This document shows positions 1 to 8,326 of a stretch of 32,778 nt of DNA, in pieces. The notes beneath the pieces were generated by a model. It saw only the letters and a program-made list of their open reading frames with translations, was not told the DNA's origin and did not search any database. Source of the stretch: Burkholderiales bacterium (GTDB lineage: Bacteria > Pseudomonadota > Gammaproteobacteria > Burkholderiales > Burkholderiaceae); the NCBI GenBank assembly GCA_947371645.1, contig CANBQJ010000016.1, positions 1-32,778 on the forward strand, in the 5' to 3' direction. Position numbers and translations under genes: made by a program. The stretch's first letter is position 1. Each line of letters starts with the position of its first letter.

Positions 1-1112
1 CACCGGCTGCGACCAGCCTGAGCGCGGCCTTGACCCTCAAGCCCCGGGGCAGCAACACGCACACCTTGGCGGCGGGCACGGCGACCACCTGCACGGCGAT
101 GGCCGACGGCACGGTGAGTTGCTGGGGCAGCAACACACGGGGCCAGCTGAGTGACGGCACCCTGGTGGACAAGGCCATTCCCACCACGGTGACCGGGCTG
201 TCTCAGGTGCAGGCCCTGGCCGTGGGCCGCCAGCACACCTGCGCGGTCAAGACCGATGGCACGGTGGCCTGCTGGGGCGACAACAGTGGCGGCCAGCTGG
301 GCAATGGCGGCGTGCCCACCTCCTACCTGCCGACCCCAACGGCAGTGCCCGGCTTGAGCCGTGTGATCACCGCATCGGCGGGTGCCTTCCACACCTGCGT
401 GGCCACAAGCGACGGCAGCGTGGCCTGCTGGGGCGCCAACAACACCGGCCAGCTGGGAGATGGCACGACCACACGTCGCGCCGTGCCGACCGTCGTGCCT
501 GGTCTGAGCGGCGTGGTCGCCCTGGCATCCGGCTATGAGCACAGCTGCGCCGCCAGAAGCGACGGCAGCGTGGCCTGCTGGGGCCGCAACAACTACGGCC
601 AGCTGGGCACCGGCGACACCGTGGACCACCTCAGCCCCGCCGAGGTGCCCGGCCTGACGGGCGTCGTGGCGCTGGTGGCCGCCGCGGGCTATGGCCACAC
701 CTGTGCGCTCAAGGCCGATGGCACCGTGGTCTGCTGGGGCCTGAACTCCTGGGGCCAGCTGGGTGACGGCACCGGGGTCAACCGCTCGGCGCCGACGGTG
801 GTCGCTGGCCTGAGCCAGGTCGTCGCCCTGGCGGCCGGCCTGGACCACACCTGCGCAGCCAGGGCCGATGGCACGCTGGTGTGCTGGGGCGGGAACCTCT
901 TGGGTCAACTGGGCGACGGTGTGGCCAGCAACCACTACAGCCCCGCCACGGTGCCCGGGGTCACGGGCGTCACGGCCTTGACCGCAGGCGACCTCCACAC
1001 CTGCGCGGCCAAGGCAGACGGCGCCATGGCGTGCTGGGGCCAGAACAACCATGGCCAGCTGGGTGACGGCACCACCACCGACCAGCACAGCCCCACGGCC
1101 GTCGTGTTCTGA
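1..1112 (+). CDS. RCC1-repeat (Cys-paired) protein, 5' end cut by window
   Basis: The reading frame is open from base 3 to the stop at 1110-1112. A TTG at 30 is possible as a start but falls inside a continuous frame, so the gene most likely begins upstream of the window. At least seven RCC1-type repeats follow each other at about 50-residue spacing. Each contains a pattern like H-T/S-C-A-x4-D-G-x-V/L-x-C-W-G-x-N-x2-G-Q-L. RCC1 repeats build seven-bladed beta-propellers. The two cysteines per repeat are typical of bacterial extracytoplasmic RCC1 proteins, where they could form disulfides within a blade (inference). No anchor, signal peptide or enzymatic domain is visible in this part. The gene ends cleanly after the last repeat. 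Function is unknown; a binding or surface role is the usual guess for the family. Confidence 0.85.
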   Translation, partial: PAATSLSAALTLKPRGSNTHTLAAGTATTCTAMADGTVSCWGSNTRGQLSDGTLVDKAIPTTVTGLSQVQALAVGRQHTCAVKTDGTVACWGDNSGGQLGNGGVPTSYLPTPTAVPGLSRVITASAGAFHTCVATSDGSVACWGANNTGQLGDGTTTRRAVPTVVPGLSGVVALASGYEHSCAARSDGSVACWGRNNYGQLGTGDTVDHLSPAEVPGLTGVVALVAAAGYGHTCALKADGTVVCWGLNSWGQLGDGTGVNRSAPTVVAGLSQVVALAAGLDHTCAARADGTLVCWGGNLLGQLGDGVASNHYSPATVPGVTGVTALTAGDLHTCAAKADGAMACWGQNNHGQLGDGTTTDQHSPTAVVF

Positions 1113-1137
1113 AGCGCCCCGCTTGCCCCCTTGCCCC

Positions 1138-1436
1138 ATGGCCAATGACGCTGACGACGCGTTCTCGCCCGCCAAAGAGGTCATCCGCAACGCCACCCTG
1201 AAGCTCGACTTCATTGGCGCGGACACCAGGCAACTGTTCACCAGCGGCCCGGACGTCACGGCATCGTGCGTCGACGACGCGGGACAGCCGTGGCCGACGA
1301 CTACGGCAATGCGCCCTTCAAGCCTTACCGAACCGTGGAGGTGCTGAGCCAATCGCCCAATGGGGTCTATGCAAGCTACTTCACGGATGTCCAGGTGTGG
1401 GTCTGCGATGCGCCAGTTTTAGACCGATGCCTCCAG
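1138..1436 (+). pseudogene. Frame-broken remnant of a small unknown gene
   Basis: After the RCC1 gene the coding-like signal starts with an ATG at 1138 (MANDADDAFSPAKEV...) in one frame and reads plausibly to about 1285. It then continues plausibly in another frame from about 1287 (DDYGNAPFKPYRTVEV...) to about 1430, before degenerating. Joining the two pieces needs one frameshift near 1280-1290. The residues look like real protein on both sides: mixed charge, GC-rich third positions, and no shadow-like Arg/Pro/Ala bias. I recognise no family. It could be a decayed gene or a sequencing frameshift; it could also be chance, since each half is short. Confidence 0.3.
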
Positions 1437-1700
1437 TCACACGTTGAATACCGGCGTGAACTCCAACCGACCCTCATGGGCTGCGACCGCATGGGCGCTG
1501 ATGTTGGTGGCCATGACGCGTCCACGCCAGTCCACGCCACGCCACCGACCGATGGCTTGTTGATCTGCATCAACCCCAAACACAGAATTTGAACCCGTAA
1601 AAAAGGACATTGCAGCACGATCGCCCATCCAGAAATCAGCCGGACCGCCGAAAATGCCTTGCCAGGTGTTCAGCCGGCAGGGCAGCCCTGCTGTGGCCAT
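1437..1700 (-). CDS. Small hypothetical protein (87 aa)
   Basis: An ATG at 1698-1700 is preceded by a good Shine-Dalgarno GAGGTG (1706-1711 on the complement, 5-base spacing) and reads 87 codons to a TGA at 1437-1439. A GTG seven codons upstream (1721) is an alternative start. The protein is rich in Gly, Trp, Phe and Val (GIFGGPADFWMGD, RWRGVDWRGRVMATN, LEFTPVFNV), with no membrane segment and no signal peptide. Its third-codon GC content is lower than that of the neighbours. I do not recognise the family. It lies divergently from the Aer-like receptor and head-on to the broken gene at 1138-1436. It could be a fragment of a larger protein. Confidence 0.4.
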   Translation of the reverse strand: MATAGLPCRLNTWQGIFGGPADFWMGDRAAMSFFTGSNSVFGVDADQQAIGRWRGVDWRGRVMATNISAHAVAAHEGRLEFTPVFNV

Positions 1701-1735
1701 GAGCACACCTCGATCACGCACACAAGAGGCTTGCC

Positions 1736-3280
1736 ATGCGCATCAATGAACCCACCACAGGACGGGAGTACCGCATTGCGGCCGACGCCACCCTGATGTC
1801 CACCACGGACACCCACGGCAAGATCACCTACGCCAACGCGGCCTTCATCGAAGCCAGCGGGTTCAGCGAGCGAGAACTGCAGGGTCAGCCCCACAACATC
1901 GTCCGCCACCCGGACATGCCGGTCGAAGCCTTTGAAGACATGTGGCGCACCCTCCAGGCCGGTGAGCCCTGGACGGCCCTGGTGAAGAACCGCCGCAAGA
2001 ACGGCGACCACTACTGGGTGCGCGCCAACGCCACACCCGTGATCCGCAACGGGCAGACCGTGGGCCACCTCTCCGTGCGCACCACCCCCGAGCGCAGCGA
2101 GATCGACGCCGCCGAAGCCCTCTACCAGCGCTTTCGTGAGGGGCGCGCCGGGCAGCTGAGCTTCGACAAAGGCCTGATCGTCCACAAGGGCGCCATGGCC
2201 TGGCGCTCGATGTGGCAGACCATGCCGCTGCGCTGGCGCATCCGCACCATGCTGGCCTGCGCGTGGCCCGCCCTGGTGGCCGGCACCGCCGCCACCGGCG
2301 CACCCTGGCCTGTGCTCCTGACGCTGGCCGGCGTCTCGGCGGTGGTGCTGGGCGGCCTGTCGGTGTGGATGCAGCAGCAGATCGCCCAGCCTGCGGAAGC
2401 ACTGTTGGCCGACGCACTCAAGGTGGCCTCGGGCGAGAGCCAGTCCGTGCAGCACATGAACCGCAGCGACGAGCTGGGCATGACCCTGCGCACCATCAGC
2501 CAGCTGGGCCTGATTTTCCGCTGGCTGATCAACGACGTCTCCGGCCAGGTGGGCAATGTGCAGACCGCCAGCAGCGAGATCGCCATGGGCAACAACGACC
2601 TGTCGGTGCGCACCGAGAAGGCCGCGGCCAGCGTGCAGCAAACGGCGTCCGCCATGACCCAGATGACGTCCACCGTGCAGGCCAACGCCGACACGGCCAT
2701 GCAGGCCAACCAGCTGTCGGCTTCAGCCAGCGAGGCCGCGCGCGCCGGCAGTGCCGCCATGTCGCAAGTGGTCAGCACCATGGGCGACATCTCCAGCAGC
2801 TCGCACAAGATCTCCGACATCATCGGCGTGATCGACGGCATCGCCTTCCAGACCAACATCCTGGCCTTGAACGCCGCGGTGGAAGCCGCGCGCGCCGGTG
2901 AGCAAGGCCGCGGCTTTGCCGTGGTGGCCGGCGAGGTGCGCAGCCTGGCACGCCGCAGCGCCGACGCAGCCAAGGAGATCAAGACGCTCATCCAGACCAG
3001 CGTCGACAAGGTGGAAGCCGGTGCCAAATTGGTCGATGGCGCAGGCCAGACCATGGGCGACCTGCAGGCCAGGGTGGCCCGGGTGTCCGAGCTGATCGCC
3101 GAGATCAGCGCCGCCACCCACGAGCAGACCACCGGCATCGGCCAGGTGGGCGAATCGGTGTCGGAGCTGGACCAGATCACCCAGCAAAACGCCGCGCTGG
3201 TCGAGCAGAGCGCCGCTGCGGCAGAAAGCCTGAAAACCCAGGCCAACCGGCTGGCTGAAGCCGTTCAGGTCTTCCGTTGA
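1736..3280 (+). CDS. Aer-like PAS-domain methyl-accepting chemotaxis protein
   Basis: This is a 514-residue energy/redox taxis receptor of the Aer type (E. coli Aer is about 506 residues). The start ATG at 1736 has AGAGG seven bases upstream. Residues about 8-118 form a PAS domain with the Aer-like signatures NIVRHPDMP (54-62) and the segment W79...[13 protein letters not shown] (83-95), which in Aer binds FAD. Two hydrophobic stretches at about 171-187 and 189-211 give a membrane hairpin without a periplasmic domain. A HAMP-like linker follows, and then the signalling coiled coil with its hairpin tip [19 protein letters not shown] (367-385). The C-terminal NWETF pentapeptide for CheR/CheB tethering is absent. 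The gene converges on the triple-CheW gene, leaving 32 bases. Function as an aerotaxis receptor is by family; the ligand is not proven. Confidence 0.9.
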   Translation: MRINEPTTGREYRIAADATLMSTTDTHGKITYANAAFIEASGFSERELQGQPHNIVRHPDMPVEAFEDMWRTLQAGEPWTALVKNRRKNGDHYWVRANATPVIRNGQTVGHLSVRTTPERSEIDAAEALYQRFREGRAGQLSFDKGLIVHKGAMAWRSMWQTMPLRWRIRTMLACAWPALVAGTAATGAPWPVLLTLAGVSAVVLGGLSVWMQQQIAQPAEALLADALKVASGESQSVQHMNRSDELGMTLRTISQLGLIFRWLINDVSGQVGNVQTASSEIAMGNNDLSVRTEKAAASVQQTASAMTQMTSTVQANADTAMQANQLSASASEAARAGSAAMSQVVSTMGDISSSSHKISDIIGVIDGIAFQTNILALNAAVEAARAGEQGRGFAVVAGEVRSLARRSADAAKEIKTLIQTSVDKVEAGAKLVDGAGQTMGDLQARVARVSELIAEISAATHEQTTGIGQVGESVSELDQITQQNAALVEQSAAAAESLKTQANRLAEAVQVFR

Positions 3281-3312
3281 GCCTGGCGCGGAGCCGAGTG
3301 GAGGGGCGATGC

Positions 3313-4857
3313 TCAGCGCGTCGCCATCACACCCAGCTGCCGGCTGCGCACCTGAAGCGCCAGTTGTGCCAGGTCCAGCACGGGCAGCATGCGCTGCTCG
3401 TCACCCCGGCCCACCAGAGCCAGTTTGCGCGAGCGGTAGACGCCCGGCTGCATCGCGGTCACCTCAGGCAGCTCGGGCTCCCATTCGGCCGACTCGATGG
3501 TCTTGAGCTGGGGCACGGCAAAGCCCACCAGTTCGCCTTCGGACTGCACCACCAGCACGCTGGCGGCGGGCGAGGCCTCAGGCGCCTGGCCACCCGAGAG
3601 GCGGCTCAGGCACAGCACGGGGATGGACTGGCCCTTGTGCACCGTGAAGCCCAGCAAGGGCCCACCGGCTTCGAAAATGGCCACGCTGCGGGCATAGGGC
3701 AAGATTTCCTGCACCTGCTCCAGCGGGGTGGCGGTTTCGCCGGCCAGCCCGTAGGTGAGCATGGCACGCTGGTGCTGGCCTGGCCTCAGGCCCTGCGTGA
3801 AGGCCTGGGTGCTGGCGCTCACGCGTTGTTGGCGTGCATTGGCCAGCGCCAGGTTGCGCACGTCGTCACAGGCCATCAAGGCCTGGGCTTCCAGCAACAG
3901 GAACTGCGCCCCGGCTGTGCCCAGTCGCTGGGCCAGTTCTGGCGGCAGGTGGTGGTCTGGCAAGGCCGCGTGCATCAGCTCGGGGCGGGGCAATGCAAAA
4001 GCCGGTACCGGCACGCGGGCGTCAGGCTGGGCCCGGATCACGTCCAGCACCTCGGTGACCAGAAAGGCCACCAGGCCGGCGGGCAAGGCCATCAGAAAGG
4101 CCTGGGTGCCCGCGCCGGCACTGGGCGCAGGGCCCAGGCCACACAGCGCATGCAGGTCCACGGCCGGCACCCAGGCACCGGCATGCTCGATGACCCCGCG
4201 GCAATGGCCCATGGCCAGCGGCGAGTCGCGCAGCTCCGGGCTTGGCAGCGTGGCGTGCACCGCCAGCGCGTCAATGGCCATGGGCACGCGGCCGCAGCGC
4301 AACAGCACCAGGGTGTCGGCCCGGTCATCGATGACCACCAGGTCACTGGCCTCCTGCGTGCGCTGCCGCTCGGGCTCGGGGTCTTGCACCAGGGGCACGC
4401 CGGGCAGCTGGCTCAGCGCCTGCACCGACAGCACGCTGACCAGCACCTGGGTGTCGCTGCGGCGCACGGTGCCTGCCAGCAGGGTCGCCGCGCCACCGCC
4501 CTCTTGCAGGCTGTGCTCACCTCTGTGATCGGCATGGAAGATGCCCGTCACCTCGTCGGCCAGCAAGCCCAGCAGGCGGCCCTGAGCCACCACGATGAGC
4601 ACGCAGGCGAACTCGGTCTTGGCGGCGCTGCGGCCCAGCTGGCCACGCAGGTCCAGCACCGGCACCACGACGCCACGCAGGTTCACCCCGCCCACCACGC
4701 CCGGGTTCGGACAGGGCAAGGTGATCCAGTCTTCGCTGGGCACCACTTCGCGCAAGGCGTCCATGGGCAAGGCCAGCTGCATGCCGGACAGGGCAAAGCC
4801 GCCATAGGCCAGGGGCGATGAGGGGCCGCCTTGTGCGTCTTGCTGTGCGTTGGGCAT
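3313..4857 (-). CDS. Coupling protein with three CheW domains
   Basis: This protein of about 514 residues consists of three CheW-like beta-barrel modules, at roughly residues 15-160, 170-310 and 360-505. Module 1 has the typical GGVNLRGVVVPVLDLRGQLG segment. Module 2 has a poorer counterpart (CRGVIEHAGAWVPAVDLHAL). Module 3 carries PVLCLSRL and PVLDLAQL. A single CheW (about 150-170 residues) bridges chemoreceptors and CheA; triple-CheW proteins are known but uncommon. There is no receiver domain, so it is not CheV, and no kinase domain. The ATG at 4855-4857 is taken as start. A GTG at 4863 overlaps the TGA of the upstream receptor (GTGA), so the two genes are almost certainly translationally coupled. 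It probably docks the five-PAS receptor to a CheA encoded elsewhere, or acts as an array scaffold (inference). Confidence 0.85.
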   Translation of the reverse strand: MPNAQQDAQGGPSSPLAYGGFALSGMQLALPMDALREVVPSEDWITLPCPNPGVVGGVNLRGVVVPVLDLRGQLGRSAAKTEFACVLIVVAQGRLLGLLADEVTGIFHADHRGEHSLQEGGGAATLLAGTVRRSDTQVLVSVLSVQALSQLPGVPLVQDPEPERQRTQEASDLVVIDDRADTLVLLRCGRVPMAIDALAVHATLPSPELRDSPLAMGHCRGVIEHAGAWVPAVDLHALCGLGPAPSAGAGTQAFLMALPAGLVAFLVTEVLDVIRAQPDARVPVPAFALPRPELMHAALPDHHLPPELAQRLGTAGAQFLLLEAQALMACDDVRNLALANARQQRVSASTQAFTQGLRPGQHQRAMLTYGLAGETATPLEQVQEILPYARSVAIFEAGGPLLGFTVHKGQSIPVLCLSRLSGGQAPEASPAASVLVVQSEGELVGFAVPQLKTIESAEWEPELPEVTAMQPGVYRSRKLALVGRGDEQRMLPVLDLAQLALQVRSRQLGVMATR

Positions 4858-4859
4858 GG

Positions 4860-7334
4860 TCACGCCAGGACCGTGCCTGCAGCCGCGCCGCTCAGGTCTT
4901 CGATCACACCGGCCACCTGGTTCGCCATGCGCTGTTGCACATCGGCCGCGGCCGCGATCTCGCCCATGCTGGTGCCTGTTCGCCCCACGCTGTTGAGGAT
5001 GTTTTCGAAGCTCCGGGAAGCGTCTTTGCTCACCTGCGCACCTGTGGTCACCTGCAGCACGGACTCGTCGATCAACTTGGCGATCTCGCGCGCCGCCAGT
5101 GAACTGCGTTCGGCCAGCTTGCGCACCTCACCCGCCACCACAGAAAAGCCCACGCCATGCTGCCCGGCGCGTGCCGCTTCGATGGCTGCGTTGAAGGCCA
5201 GCAGGTTGGTCTGGTTGGCGATCTCGCCTATCACCCGCACGATCTCGGCCATGCGGGTGGATCCCGCCTGGATGGCCTCGATGGTGCTCATGGCCTTGAG
5301 GATGGCCTCATGGCCCTGTCTGGCAGCCACATTGGTTTCATGGGCCATGTCGGAGGCCACACCGGTGTTCGCAGCGATCGCCGTGATGCTTTCCACCAGC
5401 GTCTGAACGAGGTCGGCCATGGCCTTGGACTTGGCGGAGATGTGCTTTTCCAGCATCACCTCCTTGGTCACGTCATAGGCGTACTTGACGATCTTGACCA
5501 CCTTGCCGTTGACGTCCATCACCGGGTTGTAAGTGGCCTGGATCCACACGTCGCGGTTGCACTTGCCCACGCGGTGGAAGCGTCCGCTGACCATCTCGCC
5601 TTCGCCCAGGCGCAGCCAGAAGTCCTGGTATTCAGGGCTCTGCGTGTAGGCGGGCGAGCAAAAGAGGCTGTGGTGCTGCCCGTTGATCTCACGCCCGGTG
5701 TAGCCCATGGCCGTGAGGAAGTTGCGGTTGGCCTTCAGCACGTGGCCGTCCAGATCGAACTCGATCATGGCCTGTGCCCGCTCGATGGCCGAGACCTTGG
5801 CTTCGAACTCGGCATTGCGCAGCTTGGCCTGCGTCACATCGGTCGCGAACTTGACCACCTTCACGGGGTTGCCGCGTTGGTCAAAGATGGGGTTGTAGGT
5901 GGCCTGGATCCAGACCTCGCGGCCGCCCTGCCCCAGGCGCTTGTATTCGCCCGAGGCGTACTCGCCACGCCCCAACCGATCCCAGAAGAGCTGGTATTGA
6001 GGCCCGTTGGATTCGCTCGGTTCCATGAACATGCGGTGGTGGCGACCCACGACGTCGTCCGGGCCATAGCCCATCAACTTCAGGAAGTTCTCGTTGGCCG
6101 ACAGCACACGGCCACCGAGGTCGAACTCGATGATGCCCTGCGCCCGGTCGATGGCCACCAGCTTCCCGGCCGCGTCCATCTGCAGCATCTTGGTCTCGGT
6201 CACGTCCTGGGCGATGACCAGCACCTTGGCCAGCAAGCCGTCAATGCCGATGACGGGGCAGACCGTGGCGGCCAGCCAGACTTCGCGCTCGCCAGCGCCC
6301 TTGAGGCGGAACTCGCCTGACAGCGACTCGCCTGCGCGCAGCTTGCGCCACTGCGCCTCGTAGCGTGCGTCCTTGACGTCCTCATCGAACATGAAGCGCG
6401 GCTCGGGCTTGCCCAGCATGTCTTGCGCGCCATGGCCCAAGGCCCGCAGCGCGTTCTCGTTGACGGCGGTGATCACGCCATGGCGGTCCATCTCCAGCAC
6501 GCAGTTGCCGCGCGACATCACGTCCATGCGGGCGTTCAGTTCGGCGGCCACGCTCTTGGACGTGGTCACATCCTGCAGGAATTTCACCACCTTGATCGGG
6601 GTGCCATCCAGATCGAAGATGGGGTTGTAGGTGGCCTGGATCCACACGTGCTTGCCGTTGCGGCCCATCCGCAGGTACTCGCCCGCCTGGAACTGGCCCT
6701 CGTTCAGCTGCTTCCAGAACTGTTTGTACGCGGCCGAGCCCTGGCTTTCGGCGGGCAGGAACAAGCTGTGGTGCTGGCCCATGAGGTCGTCCAGGCTGTA
6801 GTCCATCAGCTTGAGGAAGTTCTCGTTGGCACACAGCACCTTGCCGGCCATGTCGAACTCGATCACACCCTGAGAGCGGCTGATGGCGTCGAGCTTGCTT
6901 GCGGACTCCAGCTTGGCCTGGTTCTGCGACGTCATGTCGCACACCAGCTTGACCACCTTGTGCACCGCGCCGTTGTCGTCCAGCACAGGCGCGTAGTTGC
7001 CCACCACGTAGACGTCACGGCCATCTTTGCTGCGGCGGCGGAACTCGCCCCACGTGCACTGGCCCAGCCTCAATTGCGCCCAGATGGCCGCCATCACCGC
7101 AGAGGCTTCTTCGCCGGGCAGGCAAAAGAGCCGGTAGTGGCGGCCCACCACCTCTTCAAGCGGGTAGCCAAACAACTTCAGAAAGTCGGCGTTGGCGTGC
7201 AGCACATGCCCGTCCATGTCGAATTCGACATACGCGTGGCAGCTCAGCAAGGCTTGCAGGACGCGGCTGTCTGCCGCGGACTGGGCAGGACGATCGGCTT
7301 CGGGGACGGGGACGGGGATGGGGGGGTGGGCCAT
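4860..7334 (-). CDS. Soluble chemoreceptor with five PAS domains
   Basis: An 824-residue cytoplasmic methyl-accepting protein. The ATG at 7332-7334 has an ideal GGAGG nine bases upstream; in-frame codons further upstream lack one. Five PAS modules lie at about 25-137, 147-260, 268-381, 391-504 and 514-625, each ending in a DVT/DMT cap. Modules 2, 4 and 5 share near-identical motifs (GQHHSLF or GRHHRMF, and VWIQATYNP). Module 3 diverges ([10 protein letters not shown]). The signalling domain (about 630-824) is short; its hairpin tip is near [21 protein letters not shown] (704-724). No transmembrane helix and no NWETF tail are visible. The architecture resembles soluble PAS receptors such as BdlA, but with more PAS units. 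It senses an internal cue, perhaps redox or a small ligand (inference). mtnN lies upstream and the triple-CheW gene directly downstream. Confidence 0.9.
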   Translation of the reverse strand: MAHPPIPVPVPEADRPAQSAADSRVLQALLSCHAYVEFDMDGHVLHANADFLKLFGYPLEEVVGRHYRLFCLPGEEASAVMAAIWAQLRLGQCTWGEFRRRSKDGRDVYVVGNYAPVLDDNGAVHKVVKLVCDMTSQNQAKLESASKLDAISRSQGVIEFDMAGKVLCANENFLKLMDYSLDDLMGQHHSLFLPAESQGSAAYKQFWKQLNEGQFQAGEYLRMGRNGKHVWIQATYNPIFDLDGTPIKVVKFLQDVTTSKSVAAELNARMDVMSRGNCVLEMDRHGVITAVNENALRALGHGAQDMLGKPEPRFMFDEDVKDARYEAQWRKLRAGESLSGEFRLKGAGEREVWLAATVCPVIGIDGLLAKVLVIAQDVTETKMLQMDAAGKLVAIDRAQGIIEFDLGGRVLSANENFLKLMGYGPDDVVGRHHRMFMEPSESNGPQYQLFWDRLGRGEYASGEYKRLGQGGREVWIQATYNPIFDQRGNPVKVVKFATDVTQAKLRNAEFEAKVSAIERAQAMIEFDLDGHVLKANRNFLTAMGYTGREINGQHHSLFCSPAYTQSPEYQDFWLRLGEGEMVSGRFHRVGKCNRDVWIQATYNPVMDVNGKVVKIVKYAYDVTKEVMLEKHISAKSKAMADLVQTLVESITAIAANTGVASDMAHETNVAARQGHEAILKAMSTIEAIQAGSTRMAEIVRVIGEIANQTNLLAFNAAIEAARAGQHGVGFSVVAGEVRKLAERSSLAAREIAKLIDESVLQVTTGAQVSKDASRSFENILNSVGRTGTSMGEIAAAADVQQRMANQVAGVIEDLSGAAAGTVLA

Positions 7335-7410
7335 GCGGTGGTGCCTCCAATGACGCCATGTCCGGGACCAGGTGGCCCGGTAGTCGTCAGGCTCATCGGC
7401 GTGGCTGCAC

Positions 7411-7459
7411 CAAAGTGAAATGCAAAGTGGCCAGGGTCGCCCACATTGAGCACAAAGTG
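7411..7459 (-). repeat. Three CACTTTG direct repeats before the five-PAS receptor
   Basis: The heptamer CACTTTG (read on the minus strand) occurs at 7453-7459, 7423-7429 and 7411-7417, with start-to-start spacings of 30 and 12 bases. Two copies extend to GCCACTTTG. The stretch is AT-richer than its surroundings and lies between the mtnN stop and the receptor start, 77 to 125 bases before the ATG. It may be a regulator binding site or part of a promoter; no good -35/-10 pair is evident. Confidence 0.35.
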
Positions 7460-7469
7460 GCAAAAATGA

Positions 7470-8315
7470 TCAGGCGGCCGTGCCGTGTTGCCGCCCCGCC
7501 AGCCACAAGTCCAGCCAGGCCGCTGCCATCGGGCTGGCCACGGCGTCCAGGAAAGCCGCGAAGTCGATGTGGGCCTGGGCATCCGCGCGGTCGGAAATGG
7601 CGCGGATCACGGCAAAGGGCAAGCCCAGGTCCAGGCACACCTGGGCCACGGCCGCGCCCTCCATCTCCACGGCCAGTGCCGCCGGCAAGGCGTCCAGCAG
7701 CCCCTGTCCCCTGGTCGCATCGCCAATGAACTGATCACCGCTGAGGATCAGCCCCTGGTGCAGGCGCGAGCCGCCCGGGCGCACAAAGGGGCTGGCCTGC
7801 AACACAGGCCATTTGTCGCAGCGAGACGGCAGGGCCGCGAACGCGCGGGCCAGCTCGGCAGCCAAGGCCGCATCGGCAGGCAGGTGGCTGCGCCCTGTGC
7901 CTGGCAATTCGAATCGCGGGAACAAGGGGGATGCGTCCATGTCGTGCTGGACCAGCTGGGTGCCCAGCACCAGGTCACCCACGGCCACGTCCGGCCCCAG
8001 GCCGCCGGCCACGCCGGTGAACACGATGTGGCTCACGTCAAAGCGGCAGTGCAGCAAGCTGGCCGTGGTGGCCGCCGCCACCTTGCCGATGCGTGACCAC
8101 ACGGCCGCCACACGCTGGCCATGCCAGGTGCCCACGTGCACCGCTCTGCCGCCGACCTGGTGCACCTGAGCGTCCGGCAGGTGATGCAAGACGGCCTCCA
8201 GTTCCTGGGGCATGGCCGCCATGACACCCAGGCAGGGCATGGCGGCCGGCAAGGCAGGCCGAGTCTGCAGTGGGGGCGTGACGGAAGAAGACGCTGCGGA
8301 CTCGGCTGGGTTCAT
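7470..8315 (-). CDS. mtnN: 5'-methylthioadenosine/S-adenosylhomocysteine nucleosidase family protein
   Basis: The protein belongs to the MTA/SAH nucleosidase (Pfs) group of phosphorylase-like nucleosidases. Members cleave adenine from methylthioadenosine and S-adenosylhomocysteine, which recycles by-products of SAM-dependent methylation. Visible motifs are GVMAAMPQELEAV (30-42, catalytic Glu), RIGKVAAA (75-82), FTGVAGGL (99-106), LILSGDQFIG (189-198), AVEMEGAAVAQVC (215-227) and the active-site Asp in AISDRAD (239-245). The first 25 residues have no counterpart in the usual family start, so the ATG at 8238-8240 (MPCLGVMAAMPQE) may be the real one; neither start has a strong Shine-Dalgarno. 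The gene begins only 11 bases after the porin stop and precedes the five-PAS receptor. A link with chemoreceptor methylation by-products is possible but unproven. Confidence 0.85.
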   Translation of the reverse strand: MNPAESAASSSVTPPLQTRPALPAAMPCLGVMAAMPQELEAVLHHLPDAQVHQVGGRAVHVGTWHGQRVAAVWSRIGKVAAATTASLLHCRFDVSHIVFTGVAGGLGPDVAVGDLVLGTQLVQHDMDASPLFPRFELPGTGRSHLPADAALAAELARAFAALPSRCDKWPVLQASPFVRPGGSRLHQGLILSGDQFIGDATRGQGLLDALPAALAVEMEGAAVAQVCLDLGLPFAVIRAISDRADAQAHIDFAAFLDAVASPMAAAWLDLWLAGRQHGTAA

Positions 8316-8326
8316 GAAAGAGCTTT

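Noticed and set aside
1598..1622. TAAAAAAG and CGAT near 1598-1621 as a sigma-28 promoter for the Aer-like receptor
   Set aside because: Only the TAAA and CGAT cores match; spacing is off by one and the site lies over 110 bases before the start, so it is not better than chance.
3277..4821. Long plus-strand frame opposite the triple-CheW gene
   Set aside because: Same shadow composition (His, Gln, Gly); the minus strand encodes clear CheW modules.
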